The position numbers were made by a program, and so were the translations under genes. The notes under the pieces were generated by a model. That model ran no database searches. It saw nothing but the letters and a program-made list of their open reading frames with translations, and had not been told where the DNA came from. 64,000 nucleotides of DNA, taken from assembly GCF_025370935.1 (NCBI RefSeq), contig NC_133493.1, positions 3,800,899-3,864,898 of the forward strand, given 5' to 3'. Below, piece by piece: positions 30,556 through 42,237 of this stretch (the first letter of the stretch is position 1; every line of letters starts with the position of its first letter). This stretch comes from Choristoneura fumiferana (Eukaryota; Arthropoda; Insecta; Lepidoptera; Tortricidae).

Positions 30556-31099
30556 ATGTCAAAGACCTATTTATTTATTAACTTTGGCACACAAAACAAA
30601 TTGTAATCATGCGGTAAGATAGAAAGTCATAAATTCAAAAAAATTCCCCACCATTGATAAGTTATTCACGTACAAACATAAAAATTGCTCTCCTGTAAAA
30701 TTTGCAAAATCGATGTGATGTTTTATAAAGATTTCTTGCATTAATTGTATTTTAATGTGAATGAACCCAAAAAGAATCCCCGAACTGACATCAACACGGC
30801 CAGGGCCGCTCCCTCGGGTATTGATATAAGCCTCACAATTAAGGCTGCCATGTTTTCCTCCGAGATCGACGTTTAATTACCAGAAGATAAACAAAATTCA
30901 ACGCGTAATATCCGAATAATGTAGAGTAATTAAAGTTTACAGCGCGGAAACGTCGGGAGCGTAAAACGTAGTCTTACGGTGTAATTGTTTTGTACTTTAC
31001 GAAATAAAGTTGGAGTCAAATTATGTTGGTTTAAATTAAATTTGTGACAACTTTTTATTTGTGATTGAATGTAATACATATTGGATGTTGAAACTGGAC

Positions 31100-31275
31100 A
31101 AGTTTCGTTAAAAAGAGCGTGTAGGAAAAAGAGCCTATTGCCTCTTCACGTTGAAATTTAGTATGAAAAGTTTGAGACCCTAACAAGAACGTAGAATAGT
31201 TTTTTATTTCGGAAAATTGCATAGTTCCCGCGGGATAATTTTTTGCAAACGAAGTTGCGCGCAAAAACTAGTTAA
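31100..31275 (-). repeat. Interspersed repeat family E, fragment
   Basis: TTTCGGAAAATTGCATAGTT and GTTGCGCGCAAAAACTAGTT mark the element end. A 69-codon ORF over it is spurious. Confidence 0.6.
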
Positions 31276-31407
31276 AATATGTATTACATTCAATCACAAA
31301 TAAAAATTTGTCAAATTTCTAGTTAAAAGCATATTAAGACGAAATATCTGTGCACCTACTTAATTGTGGTCATGGAAAGCGTAGGGTTCCCATACAATCA
31401 TCATCAG

Positions 31408-31408
31408 C

Positions 31409-31448
<40 letters not shown>
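31408..31448. repeat. (CA)n microsatellite
   Basis: About 20 CA units, followed by a degraded SINE-like segment (31500-31620: CTACTACAGGGCACAGGGCT and GGCCTTGGCTGGGTTGCAG). Confidence 0.85.
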
Positions 31449-31689
31449 TCAGCTACTAAACAAAGTCATTAGCACTTATGATATCCAGCAGCTTAAATAG
31501 CACCGCCATCCTGTAAGTAAAGGTCCTACTACAGGGCACAGGGCTGCTCTCAGCATGGGAGGCCTTGGCTGGGTTGCAGTTCCCTAGCGAGCCTACAGTG
31601 AATAATTAGTAACTTCACACTTCACTTGACCCATTTGTTTGGTTTACTTGTATGTGTGTGTACAAATTTCCTCCCTATGTTGTACAAAT

Positions 31690-32507
31690 TCACTATTCAA
31701 TTCAAATTCAATTCAAATCATTTATTTCATGTAACAAAACACATAATATTTAGTAAATAAATTTAAGAAGGGGTTAGTAACTAAACATAAATACTTATAA
31801 CTAAAAAAAAATGACCATTTTAGCTACCACTGTATTGAGCAGGCAGGGGAATGTAGTCCGCAAAGTGTAGCATTATAGGACACTATGTTATACACCCTGG
31901 TGTGTGAAACCGGTTGTACCTTGTTTCGCCTAACAACTTTAACCTAACCTAACCTAACATAATTTAATTTTGTATAAACTTATTTGGTATAATGTTTGAC
32001 TGACATGATGATTTTTGTCTAACATATATGTAGCATAATTTCATTTTGTATAAGCTTTTTCGTATAATGTTTATTGACATAATTATATTTTGTCTAACAT
32101 ACATATTATCACATATTTTTATTTATTCTACTCACGGTTAATCCGAATACATTGCGATAACGTGAGTTAATTCTAAAAAGTATAGTATTATAAAACAAAG
32201 TTGGTTCTGGCGCTTCGACGTCCGCTGCCGAGGCATGCTCGCTTCGCTCGCTCGGCTTGCGCACTGTACGGTCGCAGTTCTTCTTAACGCTCCTCCTCAC
32301 TTCGCTCGTCGTCGTACCTATTCCCTGTATGTTTAGTATTGCTATTTGCTTGAACCGAATAAAACATTAGTATAATGCGTGGATTCATTTATTTCAATTT
32401 TAACCTACCTAGTTGACCTTATTTTATAAAAAAACATTTAGGTACCAAATTTAGGCATAATAGGATACAATAATAATTAGGATGATTCAATATTAGACAA
32501 TCCAATG
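31690..32507. other. Repeat-derived, no gene
   Basis: Contains a retroposon 3'-end-like CAATTCAAATTCAATTCAAA run, TAACCTAACCTAACCTAAC at 31940-31958 and repeated ATAATGTTT...GTCTAACAT words. The 63-codon minus ORF at 32109-32300 falls in a Ser/Arg-rich repeat-like stretch. Confidence 0.5.
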
Positions 32508-32718
32508 TTAGTTAAAACGTTATTCGGCTATATGATGATAAGTTAAAATAAGAATCGACAGTTATTTTTCATTAAAATAATATTCGACAAAACGAGAGCT
32601 ATGCAAATTATATTAGTTAAAACGTTATTCGGCTATATGATGATAAGTTAAAATAAGAATCGACAGTTATTTTTCATTAAAATAATATTCGACAAAAACA
32701 AGAGTTATGCAAATGATC
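32508..32718. repeat. Tandem duplication, two 105-bp units
   Basis: Unit 1 32508-32612 and unit 2 32613-32718 start TTAGTTAAAACGTTATTCGG and differ by only a few bases near the end (AACGAGAGCTATG versus AACAAGAGTTATG). Confidence 0.9.
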
Positions 32719-33394
32719 ATTTAGTAAAAATGAAAATTCAACAAAATAAAATTTATGAATTATAAAATATATAGACAAACTACTCATTATAGTAAAAGTT
32801 TAGACAAGTCAAGGGAATACCGGTGAAACCTTTGTGCTACTGAAGTCATATTGAAATTCCATACATCTGCCAAAGAATCATAGCGAAATTAATTATGAAA
32901 GGTCCCCTTGGTACGCGATTCAGTTTCCTTGACTGTACTCTGAATAAATAACGTGTTATGGCACTAATTGGTTGCGGAATTGCAACCAATGCGCTGCCGA
33001 GCTCACGCCAATCAGTCTCTAACGTCACCTGACAGCTTCAAAGCGTACCTACAATGAATGATGGACGTGTAAAGTTCAGGCTATGTATTGTAGAGATATA
33101 AAGAGTGACCTCTGAGTGGTAAACAAAATAGTAGATTGACAACAAGAGCATAAAACGGGCCATTTTACCTAAGACGTTGATATAGCCACCCGGGCTGGTA
33201 CGGCGAGGGTGGATAGACACGTCGAGGGGAAAATGGGCTTAATGCTCCAGTTTTACACTCTGCTTTTCACTTAGATTGCGAGGAAATGAAATAGCAACAG
33301 TGGAAACAATTATTCACTTTCTATATACCTTTTATTTTTTTGCATTATTATATAATTTACCTGAGCGCTTTTCAGCTCGATTGGCAGGTGCATG
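32719..33394. other. No supported gene
   Basis: A GC-rich island at 33180-33240 with a GT after CTTAG on the minus strand looked exon-like, but the reading has no domain match and the acceptor is poor. Confidence 0.4.
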
Positions 33395-33467
33395 CCCAGG
33401 ACAGGAAGAGTGGCGGAGAAAAGGGGAGGCCTTTGCCCAGCAGTGGGACATAATACAGGCTACATAA
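33395..33467 (+). mobile_element. Non-LTR retrotransposon tail fragment
   Basis: Encodes GQEEWRRKGEAFAQQWD followed by GTGGGACATAATACAGGCTA, the usual end of this retrotransposon group. Confidence 0.68.
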
Positions 33468-34111
33468 AATTATATAATTTATTTTTTTCAATTTTATATA
33501 AATGTCCAATCGTACGGTTAATCTAAATAAGTTCTTAAAATAATATGGAATTTCGAAAACGTTTTTTTTTTTTCGATACTTAATATAAACGTAGTCATCT
33601 CTATCTTTCATAGACAATAGGTAATCATAAAGTTTTACCACGATGAAATCTGGAAATCTGTAAGAAAAGTTATAATATTATAAATATTATGAACATTAAT
33701 TTATCCGTCACAAATTACCTAAAGGGTTACGAAAATGGTACACATGTTGTATTCCCGCTTCAATTTTCGATACTCCAGTACGTACGACGGAAATGCCATG
33801 TACTGCCTTTGCACGTCCGTTTGTATTCTGAAGCGTAGTTGGAATTTTACCGTGCCAGCGAAATTCTGAACCGATTGAGAATTGGAAATAGAGTATTGAC
33901 TAGAAAATTATGACCGCCATTTTGCGTCGAGGTTTCTAGGATACAATTGAGGTTGAAATGCAGTAAAGACTAACGAACTGGAATTATTGGAACGTGAGCT
34001 ATAAATCACCAGCTGCGTGAAGCGAAACGCAAAAGTCAATCGTGCACCTTTTTTTTTCTTTAATATCTTAAACTAGTATAATATTCTATTCTATTCTACC
34101 TACTATAATTG

Positions 34112-34168
34112 CTATAAGTGGCTCCGAAGTGGTAACGTTTCGTGTGCTATTTGGGAATACAGGCGTGA

Positions 34169-34204
<36 letters not shown>

Positions 34205-34211
34205 TGTGTGT
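34112..34211 (+). repeat. (GT)n-tailed repeat, truncated copy
   Basis: GTAACGTTTCGTGTGCT(A) and AATACAGGCGTGATGTTTGT followed by (GT)n, as at 13740-14038. Confidence 0.8.
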
Positions 34212-34469
34212 ATTCTATTCTATCCTATTTTCCACTAAAATGTAATTGGAAGAGTTTGTGAAGATGTTTATGGATATTTACGAGGAAAATATATTTATCT
34301 GGTGTAAAATTTACTACTTGTTAAAATCAATTCCTTATTTTTTTGTAAAGGTTCTTACAAAAGATAAGACCGCCTATACTATAATTAGGTATTTAATAAA
34401 CAGTCGTTGTATTGTATTTGACAAACATAAGCTTATTAACATTGGTTTTTTGGAATCTTTTCGTATTTT

Positions 34470-34722
34470 TTCTTTCAATTCCAAATTTTTACTTTTACGG
34501 TCATCCCGTCCCGTAAAACCTAAATTCAAAATACAAACTGAAATATAGATGCACAGAAAAACCAGAAAAATAAGACCATCACTGGGAATCGAACCCAGGG
34601 CCTCGGTATTCCGTACCGCGTGCCTGAACCTGGGAACCTGGGTTCGATTCCCAGTGATGGTCTTATTTTTCTGGTTTTTCTGTGCATCTATATTTCAGTT
34701 TGTATTTTCAATTTATAATGTT
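34470..34722. mobile_element. Near-perfect palindromic tRNA-like SINE
   Basis: Two inverted arms of about 85 bases meet at about 34618: outer ACAAACTGAAATATAGATGC / GCATCTATATTTCAGTTTGT, inner CATCACTGGGAATCGAACCC / GGGTTCGATTCCCAGTGATG. Each arm carries a B-box. Confidence 0.85.
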
Positions 34723-34754
34723 ATTAGTTTGTTTGTTCTTAGTTATTTACCCAA

Positions 34755-35030
34755 ACATGGCCAAGTGGTTTGACCTAAAGCAGAAGGTGTGGGTTCGTGC
34801 CCAGCTCGCACCTCTGAGTTTTTCGGAATTTACGTGCGAAATTACATTACATTTGTAATTAACCACGAGTTTCACGATGTTTTCGTAAGGAAACCTGCAC
34901 ATTGGCGAAGATAATTAATAGAGTGTGTGAAGTTCTCAATCCGCACTGGGACCGTGTGGGAACTACGGCCCAAGCCCTCTTATTCTGAGAGATCTGTGCC
35001 CTGCAGTGGGACGTGGGACGTATACAGGGT
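34755..35030 (+). mobile_element. tRNA-derived SINE, degraded
   Basis: TGGCCAAGTGGTTTGACC, GTGGGTTCGTGCCCAGC, CTCTGAGTTTTTCGG and tail TGGGACGTATACAGG. Confidence 0.75.
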
Positions 35031-35600
35031 GTTAAAAATCCTGTACTATACTTTAACCCATATTAGGGCTACTTATTACTAATACAATACAAGTGGAAAA
35101 ACATTAAAATTAAAAAAAAAACTATCCACAAGGAACATCCTCTATAGGCCGATATGATGATGATGATGTTTATCCAAACGAACCATAACATAATCTTAAC
35201 CTAGAAGGGACGTCCATCCCAGAATGGCCCAAAACATTTCCAAAGATTCCTTTTGCCTGATAATCCAACTGGGCGCTTTGTGGGGCATTCAATACTAATC
35301 ACCCTTTATGTAGACGACGGCTTAAATTCTCTGGATAGAGCCTTAGATAGTGACCCGTATTTACTTACGGAAAGCATTCGTTTTGCAAAAGCTTCGATGG
35401 TTTTACTGCATGTAAGAAATAAACAAACAAATTTTTTTCACTTTCCTCGTAGTCGAACTAAAAAGCAGAGTGTTTAATTGGGAAAAACACCATAACCATA
35501 ATCGAAATATCAGTTCATTAGTTATCTCGTGTGGTATTTGTTCTTTTCCCCCCTTGTTGAACAAGCCTACTATTATTTTGTTTAGAAATTTTCAGGAAAG
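35031..35600. other. No gene recognised
   Basis: Short plus-strand ORFs only. No splice-bounded exon. Confidence 0.4.
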
Positions 35601-35629
35601 TAATTTAAATATGAATCATAAGGAAATAT

Positions 35630-35790
35630 TTTGCTCACCCGAGAACCATCTTGCCTTACAATTGCTACATCTATGCAATAAAATATGCGTTTTATGCAGC
35701 TTTTCCATCTCTACACTGTAAGAACACACAGAAATTACACAATCCCAACTGTCAAAACCACTACACTACGCTAACGCGTGTCAAACTCAA
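35630..35790. repeat. Half of the 60785-61190 foldback family
   Basis: GCTCACCCGAGAACCATCTT, GCAATAAAATATGCGTTTTA and CTACACTGTAAGAACACACA parallel the left arm at 60785-60870. Confidence 0.6.
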
Positions 35791-36369
35791 CCAGGAGCAT
35801 ATGAAAAAAAAAACTCAATCAAAACCGTACTAAAGAGATTTAAGATAAATTCAAATATAACAGATAGTCCAAAATAGTGACAATTTAAAACAGTGATATT
35901 TCATTCGTTTTGAATGACAGTTATATACCTAATAAGTTTCTGTTAAAAATTACATTATTAATAGGTACATGTTTTTTTAATGTCTGTACTTTTTGATGAC
36001 AATGCAAGTATGTATTATTAACTAAGCTTGTAAAAACAGTTAAGTATTTCCTGTACTCAAAACAACGTGGTTGGTTGATCTCAAAAATGTAAAACACAGA
36101 TGCTTCACAGCATACGACTCCCCCGCAGGCGGTTGGTTGATGTGGCTGCATTAGGGTAATGAAGCCTTTAGCTCAATCGAGCACTCTATGATTAACTAAT
36201 GTGGTCGTTGAAAAAATCTGCAAGTAAACGAGTGAACTTGCAACTTTGGCATAATGATGATGATATCAGCTTTCGAGTACAGAACTCTTAGAACACAGAT
36301 CGCACGTTTCTGCCGGGATATTATTATTTACTTAGGCCAGATAACATCCTTTGGAAACAGGCAAGAAAT

Positions 36370-36895
36370 AGAAATCGATTGACGTATCGAAAACGCCTGG
36401 AAGAGCCTGGTCTATGAAATCGTTAATGAAAGGGAACCTCCAATATCGCTAAAGCGTAAACTCGTCGACATGTGTGTCCTGCCCATCCTAACCTACGGCG
36501 CGCAAACGTGGTCACTTACAGAAGCTCAAAAGTCCAAACTCAAGGTTTGCCAGCGGACAATGGAGCGTAGCATTCTTGGTGTCCGAAGAACGGACCGGAT
36601 TAGAAACGCTGAGCTGCCCTCAAAGACTCGAATTGCTGACGTGGGCGTAAAGACGGCCATGTTGAAGTGGGACTGGGCTGGACATGTCTGTCGAATGAAC
36701 CCAGAACGTTGGGCCATAATTGTTACGGAATGGGTCCCTAGTGACGGATACCGTAATAGAGGCAGACCGAAGAGGAGATGGAGGGACGACTTAGATGCCT
36801 ATAATGTGGGATGGCGGGAGCTCGCCTTTTATAGGCAGGAGTGAAGCAAGAGAGGAGAGGCCTTTCCCAAGCAGTGGGACACAAAAATAGGCTAA
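36370..36895 (+). pseudogene. Non-LTR retrotransposon reverse transcriptase, C-terminal fragment, broken
   Basis: Reads RIENAWKSLVYEIVNE, LKRKLVDMCVLPILTYGAQTW, MERSILGVRRTDRIRN, RIADVGVKTAMLKWDWAGHV and GRPKRRWRDDLDAY. This is the region after the RT palm (thumb and post-RT) of lepidopteran non-LTR elements, which ends in a GRPxxRWxDD motif. A TGA stop at about 36381 interrupts the upstream frame, and the GEAFxQQW tail is out of frame after the stop at 36842. No catalytic YADD block is present, so it is dead. Confidence 0.85.
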
Positions 36896-37499
36896 AAAAA
36901 AAAAAAATTAAATTATAAATTTATATTATTATTATATTATGATAAATATCGTAATGGCTGCTCCCATTATAGTTCCAAAGTTCTGTATTGATCCGTAGTG
37001 CTGCTTGTAAATTAGAACGAAACTACGTTTGTATGGGGACGCGAGCGTACAGGGGACTCTTAAAACTCGAATTTAACTCGAAACATTGCACTAAAACTGC
37101 GAGCAAACTAAAACTTTGCGTACCTACTCATGATGACATGATGACGTCACCTTTCGGGTACAGAACTCTTAGAAGTAAAGAAAAAAGAAAGAAAGAAAAA
37201 CATTTTTACAAATAAAAGAAAAAAAGGAAATAAATTTTGTCACGAAATGGTCCCAACTCAGCATGATGTCAACCTTGCGGCCGACGCTGGTCTTCCGTTG
37301 GAACCATTTAGCACGAACACATATAGCACGTTTTTGCCGGGATTTAAAACTCAAATGAAACTAACGAGACATTGCACTAAAACTGCGAGCGAACTAAAAC
37401 TTTGCGTGTAACCAGCAGTAAAGTTAGGAGGCGTAACTTGTCCGTTGGCTGAAAATTAACACTACATTTCGCAGTTGAATTATAAAAACAGTATATTTA

Positions 37500-37620
37500 T
37501 TATTAATCATCATTATCATTATCAGCATCATCTCAGCTTATATAGATCCTACTGCTTACACAGGCCTCTTCTCGGAACGAGAGGGCTTGGGCCGTAGTTT
37601 TAAAACGGTCCCATTGCAGA
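37500..37620 (-). mobile_element. SINE 3' fragment
   Basis: GAGAGGGCTTGGGCCGTAGT and the AGCTTATATAGATCC end match the tail of the 16158-16440 SINE. Confidence 0.7.
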
Positions 37621-37629
37621 TTATTAATT

Positions 37630-37915
37630 ACTAGTGTATACCCGCGGCTCCGCCCACGTAATTCATTAGATCCAGCAGCTGAATTGAAATTTCAGGATTC
37701 AAAAAATTCCCGTGGAATTCCCGAAAATTAAATCGTGGTTTTTATTGACGTTACATTTACAAACAATCATATCAAATTTCATGACTCTAAGCCCAGCGGT
37801 TGTTATTTCGAGATATTATCCCTATCCCGTGGGAATACCGGAACAAAAGTAGCGTGAAGGAGTAACCAACATACTCACTCACTCATTCAAAAACTTTCGC
37901 ATTTATAATTTAGTA
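37630..37915 (+). repeat. Interspersed repeat family E, copy
   Basis: TATACCCGCGGCTCCGCCCA start. CATGACTCTAAGCCCAGCGG and TATCCCGTGGGAATACCGG inside. Confidence 0.65.
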
Positions 37916-37917
37916 GG

Positions 37918-38035
37918 ATGTCAGACATCGTAAAAGTTGCGGGCGAATGGGGATGCAAGTGGCGAGTTGTCGTTCATTGTGGAGGGCTTTGTTCAGCAGC
38001 AGTGGACGTCTTCCGGCTGATGATGATGAAAAATA
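37918..38035 (+). mobile_element. Non-LTR retrotransposon tail fragment
   Basis: DIVKVAGEWGCKWRVVVHCG and GLCSAAVDVFRL with a (GATGAT) tail. Same family as 56845-57010 and 59640-59790. Confidence 0.72.
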
Positions 38036-38329
38036 TCAGTGTGTGTGTGTGTCATATTGTCGGCTCCAGGATAAAACTGATACCGGTAGAAGGCGGACAG
38101 GTGGCCACTCTATACTCAAATTTTAGATATTCTATGTACAAACTGAGCCAACTTTAGTTCGCACTGTTAGAGGCGGACGTAACTCGTCCGTTGGAAAATT
38201 GAAACTGCGTGGGACGACCGCGGTTTCATTTAACCGAATCTGCTTCACAGTCCCAATTTAAAAACAGTTTTGTAAGCAAAACACAAAAAAAAAATATAAC
38301 AACACAATTTTTACGAAAAAATTAACACA

Positions 38330-38425
38330 CAAATATCACGTCTGTATTCCCAAATGGGGTAGGCACACGAAACGTTACCATTTCGGAGCCACTTTAGCAA
38401 TTTCAGGTTTAAAGTTTGAAAAAAT
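38330..38425 (-). repeat. (GT)n-family repeat, inverted fragment
   Basis: ATCACGTCTGTATTCCCAAA and CACACGAAACGTTACCATTT are the inverse of the 13740-14038 unit. No GT run remains. Confidence 0.72.
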
Positions 38426-39212
38426 TAAAACTTTGCAATTTGCCTTTCACCGGCTGTACCAATTAAATAACTTTGTTTTTCTTACTACTAAATACGTTTC
38501 TGTAGCAATATGTCTTTATTTCTAGCACCCTTTTAAATTTGTAAGGAACCATCAATGCGCGAGTCCGTCTGTCTTAGTCGGTACTTGAATGGGAGTCGCC
38601 GCTCCAAAACACGTTAACTTTTCTTACTGTGTTTATTGCATTTACTGTGATATCATTGAATGAAGCCTCATTTGGGCGACCGAGGCGTGAACTGCATTAT
38701 ATCGCGATAAAAAGCCGCGGGTACTGCACTGAAATCGTTTTTTTCCCAAACCGATGAATATTTTTAAAGGACATTAACAACCTGATAGTGATAACTATAC
38801 AATTCGGCGAATTCATCTCAAGAGAGATATTTTTAAACCGGTGACAACGAATGATTTAGTTACTAATTAAGGCAGTTAAAAGTCACTTCATTAAAAATAA
38901 TTACCCCGAAATTGCCCAATTATGTTGACGTAAAAAACCAGTTAGCATCTGAAATTAGTAAATGCTGAGAATTTACAGCGCTGCATAAAAATAAAAACAA
39001 GTTTAAAATAACAAAAACCTCTACTCAAGAGAATAAATCTGCGAATAATGTCAATCAGATTTTTAGGATTCCGTGCACCTGAAAGGAAATAATAATACAA
39101 AATATAGTATAATTTATGTGGGACCGGGAATGGAAAATAAGGTCTCGGATTATAGCAAATTGTTTTCGTTAAATTTGCAAAAATATTTAAAGATGACGCT
39201 TAGTCGCACGTG
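38426..39212. other. No gene recognised
   Basis: AT-rich. A CCTTTCAG acceptor-like site near 39075 (minus) has stops in all useful frames. Confidence 0.4.
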
Positions 39213-39388
39213 GGGTGACACTACTTACCGGCACGGATAATACCGACATGGAAATACCGACCCGATATTTCGTGTACACGCCCATACAAACTGGTGTCAA
39301 ACTGACAAGAGTTTCTATGGGCCTGTACACAAAATAGCATGTCGGTATTTTCATGTCCGTATTGTACGTCCGGCAAGTAGTGTCACCC
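39213..39388. mobile_element. MITE with ~50-bp TIRs (GGGTGACACTACTT)
   Basis: Ends GGGTGACACTACTTACCGG and the inverse GTAGTGTCACCC. The arms continue through AATACCGACATGGAAATACC. 176 bp. ORFs on both strands arise from the inverted arms. Confidence 0.82.
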
Positions 39389-39549
39389 TCGGGCGTGCAC
39401 ATTCTTGACAAACACGTCGTCTCGCTTGCTGTTTCTCTCATTCGTTTCTCTGGCACATATTTACGCTCAGAATCATGCTTCCAAGTCTCAATTTATATCC
39501 TTAAACGAGCTTTGAAACTACATTTGAAAACCATGTGTTTTAAGGTGGT

Positions 39550-39829
39550 TGCAGGTGGTAGGACCTTGAGCAAGGTCCGCCCGGATTGCAACCACCATCT
39601 TGCTCGCTAATCCTACCGTGAAGCACCAGTGCTTGCACTGTTGTGTTTCGGCGTGGAGAGTAACATAGCCAGTGAAATTACTGGCACTTGAGGTATTCTA
39701 TCTTAGGCTTCTAGGTTGGCAACGCATCTGCAATACCCCAGGTGTTGCAGATATTTATGGGCGGTGGTGATCTCTTACCATCAGGAGACCCACTTGATCG
39801 TTTGCCATCCAGTCGAATAAAAAAAAAGT
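39550..39829 (+). repeat. Interspersed repeat family C, copy
   Basis: Full-length relative of 9852-10129 with the same ends. Confidence 0.8.
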
Positions 39830-39899
39830 GAAGAAAAACATGAAGAAAAAAGCACGTATCGGCGTTATGTAAAGCCCCCAATCCACAATGGGCTCGCGT

Positions 39900-40170
39900 A
39901 GCAACTACAACTCATTATTAAGACCTATGCGTCTGTTTCAGACGAATTTTGGCGTGCTGTCTGTGCACACAACGTCTTCGGCGACTGACTAGACCGATGC
40001 GAGAGCGACATGTTCGTCCACAGGCCTGACAAGAGAAGTTTGCGGAAGTTGGTGCAGAACCAGTTTGATTGCGTTTCTGTCTCTTTCCAGCAAGTGTCTT
40101 GAACCAGGCTTCATTGCAATACTTACGCCCTCCAATACACGTTTGCGGCAGTCAGAACTTTTCTTAGCAT
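39900..40170 (-). pseudogene. Non-LTR retrotransposon C-terminal remnant with finger motif
   Basis: The minus frame reads KRQKRNQTGSAPTSANFSCQ, ACGRTCRSRIGLVS and RRRRC, the CxxCGRxCxSRIGLxS finger found at the end of some lepidopteran retrotransposon ORFs. Frameshifted upstream. A strong GTAAGT at 40131-40136 is accidental. Confidence 0.6.
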
Positions 40171-40227
40171 GACTAAATTTTAAAGATGTTCCAAGGGAAG
40201 ATGATTGTCTTGACTATATTTACTATG

Positions 40228-40535
40228 ACTATTAAGCCGTGGTGGCCTAGTGGTTTGACCTATCGCCTCTCAAGCAGAGGTTCGTGGGTTCAAACCCCGG
40301 CCCGCACCTCTGACTTTTCCCAAATTCTTGTGCGAAATTAGATTTGAAATTTACCACGCGATTTACGGCGAAGGAAAACATCGTGAGGAAACCTGCACAC
40401 ACCTGCAAAGCCATTCAATATGGTAAGTGTGAAGTTCCCAATCCACACTGGGCTCGCGTGGGAACTTAGGCCCAAGCCCTCTCATTCTGGGAGGAAGCCT
40501 GTGCCCAGCAATGGGACTTAAATAGGCTGGAATGA
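40228..40535 (+). mobile_element. tRNA-derived SINE, complete-looking
   Basis: GCCGTGGTGGCCTAGTGGTT, GTGGGTTCAAACCCCGG (B-box), body GGAAACCTGCACACACCTGC, tail GGGACTTAAATAGGCTGGAA. Confidence 0.87.
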
Positions 40536-40951
40536 TAATATTACTATGATTTTGTGTGCGCGTCAGTTCGTCACGAAATGCTGACAGCCGCAATAAGATA
40601 AATAAACCCTCATTTTGCTAACAAACCGACGGAGAATGGGTAAAGTCGGGGTTCCAGTACTAGCGATAATTCCATAGCAGAAGCACGGTCTCACTACTAG
40701 CCATTATTTGAGAGGTGGGCGCGGTTTTATTACTAATCGAAGGCTTTTGAAAACTGAGTCTGAGTAAATTTCCGCAATAATGAAGATAGATTTTTAAGCT
40801 AGTGCTAGTAAATTAGCAACCTAAGAACTCTGGAAAATTATAATTAGTCCATCAGTTAAGTTATGTAAAAAGATTAGCTAAACGTTTTTTTTTTTTTTTT
40901 CATTTAAAGACAAAAATATATTAAGTATTAAAATTTCTGAATATTTTTTTA

Positions 40952-41074
40952 AGCCGCATTCACGTTTATCTGTCGTGTTGTGTCATGACGCATCAGAACG
41001 GTAACGGTTTCATACATTTTATATGGTTGAGTTTATTATTTATCTGATGCAGTGTGTTGTGTCGCTTTGCAAGC

Positions 41075-41146
<72 letters not shown>

Positions 41147-41190
41147 ATCACAACACAACACAACAGATAAACGTGAATGCGGGTTTACAG
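40952..41190. mobile_element. TIR element with internal (GA)n
   Basis: AAGCCGCATTCACGTTTATC and GATAAACGTGAATGCGGGTTT are inverted ends of about 40 bp. The interior is largely (GA)n at 41079-41145. The RERERE and LSLSLS ORFs are translations of the microsatellite. Confidence 0.78.
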
Positions 41191-41990
41191 ATTCCCACAA
41201 AAAACACACACACACTAAGAGAGACACAAAGAGTAGTAAAGTGGAGGAGAGGAAATTAGTGAGAGAGTAGTGTTAACAGATTTAACACTACTCGTATCAT
41301 ACAATTGTAACAATTACTTAAATGGACTGAAAAAGGCAGAGAGAGAGAAACTATTTATAATGTTAAGTTGTCTCAATCTTATTTTGTACAAAGTGACTTT
41401 AAAGATTTAATTTGTTATGTATAGGGTGCCCATGGCTGGTGACGAGTTAGAGTGTTGTTTTCCTAAGTTTTTATTGTTTTTGTATCAACGGGCTATTTTA
41501 AAACATAAATGGTTTATTTAAACATATTACATAATACACCTTATAAACACTACAACTAAAATCGGTCAAGGAGTTGAACTCTCATCCAATTAGATATTTA
41601 AATAATATTTTTCATTATTACATTATGTGTTCTATGATATTTAAAGTTCATTTCCCATAAGGCTTTCTGTAATTTGTAGGAATGGAAGTATTTTCGGTTT
41701 TTTTTCAAGCTCAATTTTCAAAACTATTGTCAATTTCAAGATTAAAGTTACAAAAATATCCTAAAGATACTCACAATCCCTTTCATCACACAATCAAGTT
41801 AACAAAAGGCAATATTTTTTTACCGCTCTAAGTGAGGCCTTATAGGCTCAACGCTTACCGCAGTTAGAGAGGCCATACCCTTAGCTAAATTAACTGAATA
41901 CAGCGAGGTTGTGAGTAATGTTGCCGCCCGGCGTCGTCCGCAATACGCCCTCTAGATAACGCCCGCCAACCAGTGTTAGTTGGATGCGGT
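41191..41990. other. No gene recognised
   Basis: AT-rich, then a short GC-rich stretch at 41920-42000. No splice-bounded exon. Confidence 0.4.
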
Positions 41991-42237
41991 ACGGCCGGGA
42001 TAATTTTGACTGCCATAATTTTATAAGTCATAATGTAATGTTTGTCATAATTATTGTCTGTCATAATTTTTTTTTCCGCTGAAACCGCACATTTTTCATA
42101 ATTTCTTAAATGGTCACCTGCAGGACTCTAGTTTAGGTTAGGTTTGTTTTATAATAATTCTGAAAAATATAGACCCCGGTACGGCCGTGAATATAATTCC
42201 ACAAAAATTACGATTGATATTATTTTATAGTTTCGTT

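Noticed and set aside
31938..31960. TAACC repeats as an interstitial telomere
   Set aside because: Only about four units of CCTAA; this word also occurs in the dispersed AT-rich family at 11680 and 17170.
33178..33260. GC-rich minus-strand segment ending CTTAG|GTAAAA
   Set aside because: Open in more than one frame but with no acceptable acceptor or family resemblance; probably repeat-derived.
33717..33829. Exon-like minus-strand stretch (acceptor CGCTTCAG, donor TTTAG|GTAATT, open frame in the phase needed before 28984)
   Set aside because: The peptide has no Ig landmarks (no Cys, no DxGxY), and the nucleotide sequence looks like dispersed noncoding repeat; unsupported without cDNA.
39187..39610. 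Overlapping ORFs on both strands near 39.2-39.6 kb
   Set aside because: Produced by the inverted arms of the 39213-39388 MITE and adjoining repeat family C.
40129..40180. Strong GTAAGT donor-like site on the minus strand
   Set aside because: Falls within a retrotransposon remnant with the CxxCGRxCxSRIGL finger; not part of a host exon.
41023..41270. ORFs of RERERE and LSLSLS
   Set aside because: Translations of the (GA)n microsatellite.
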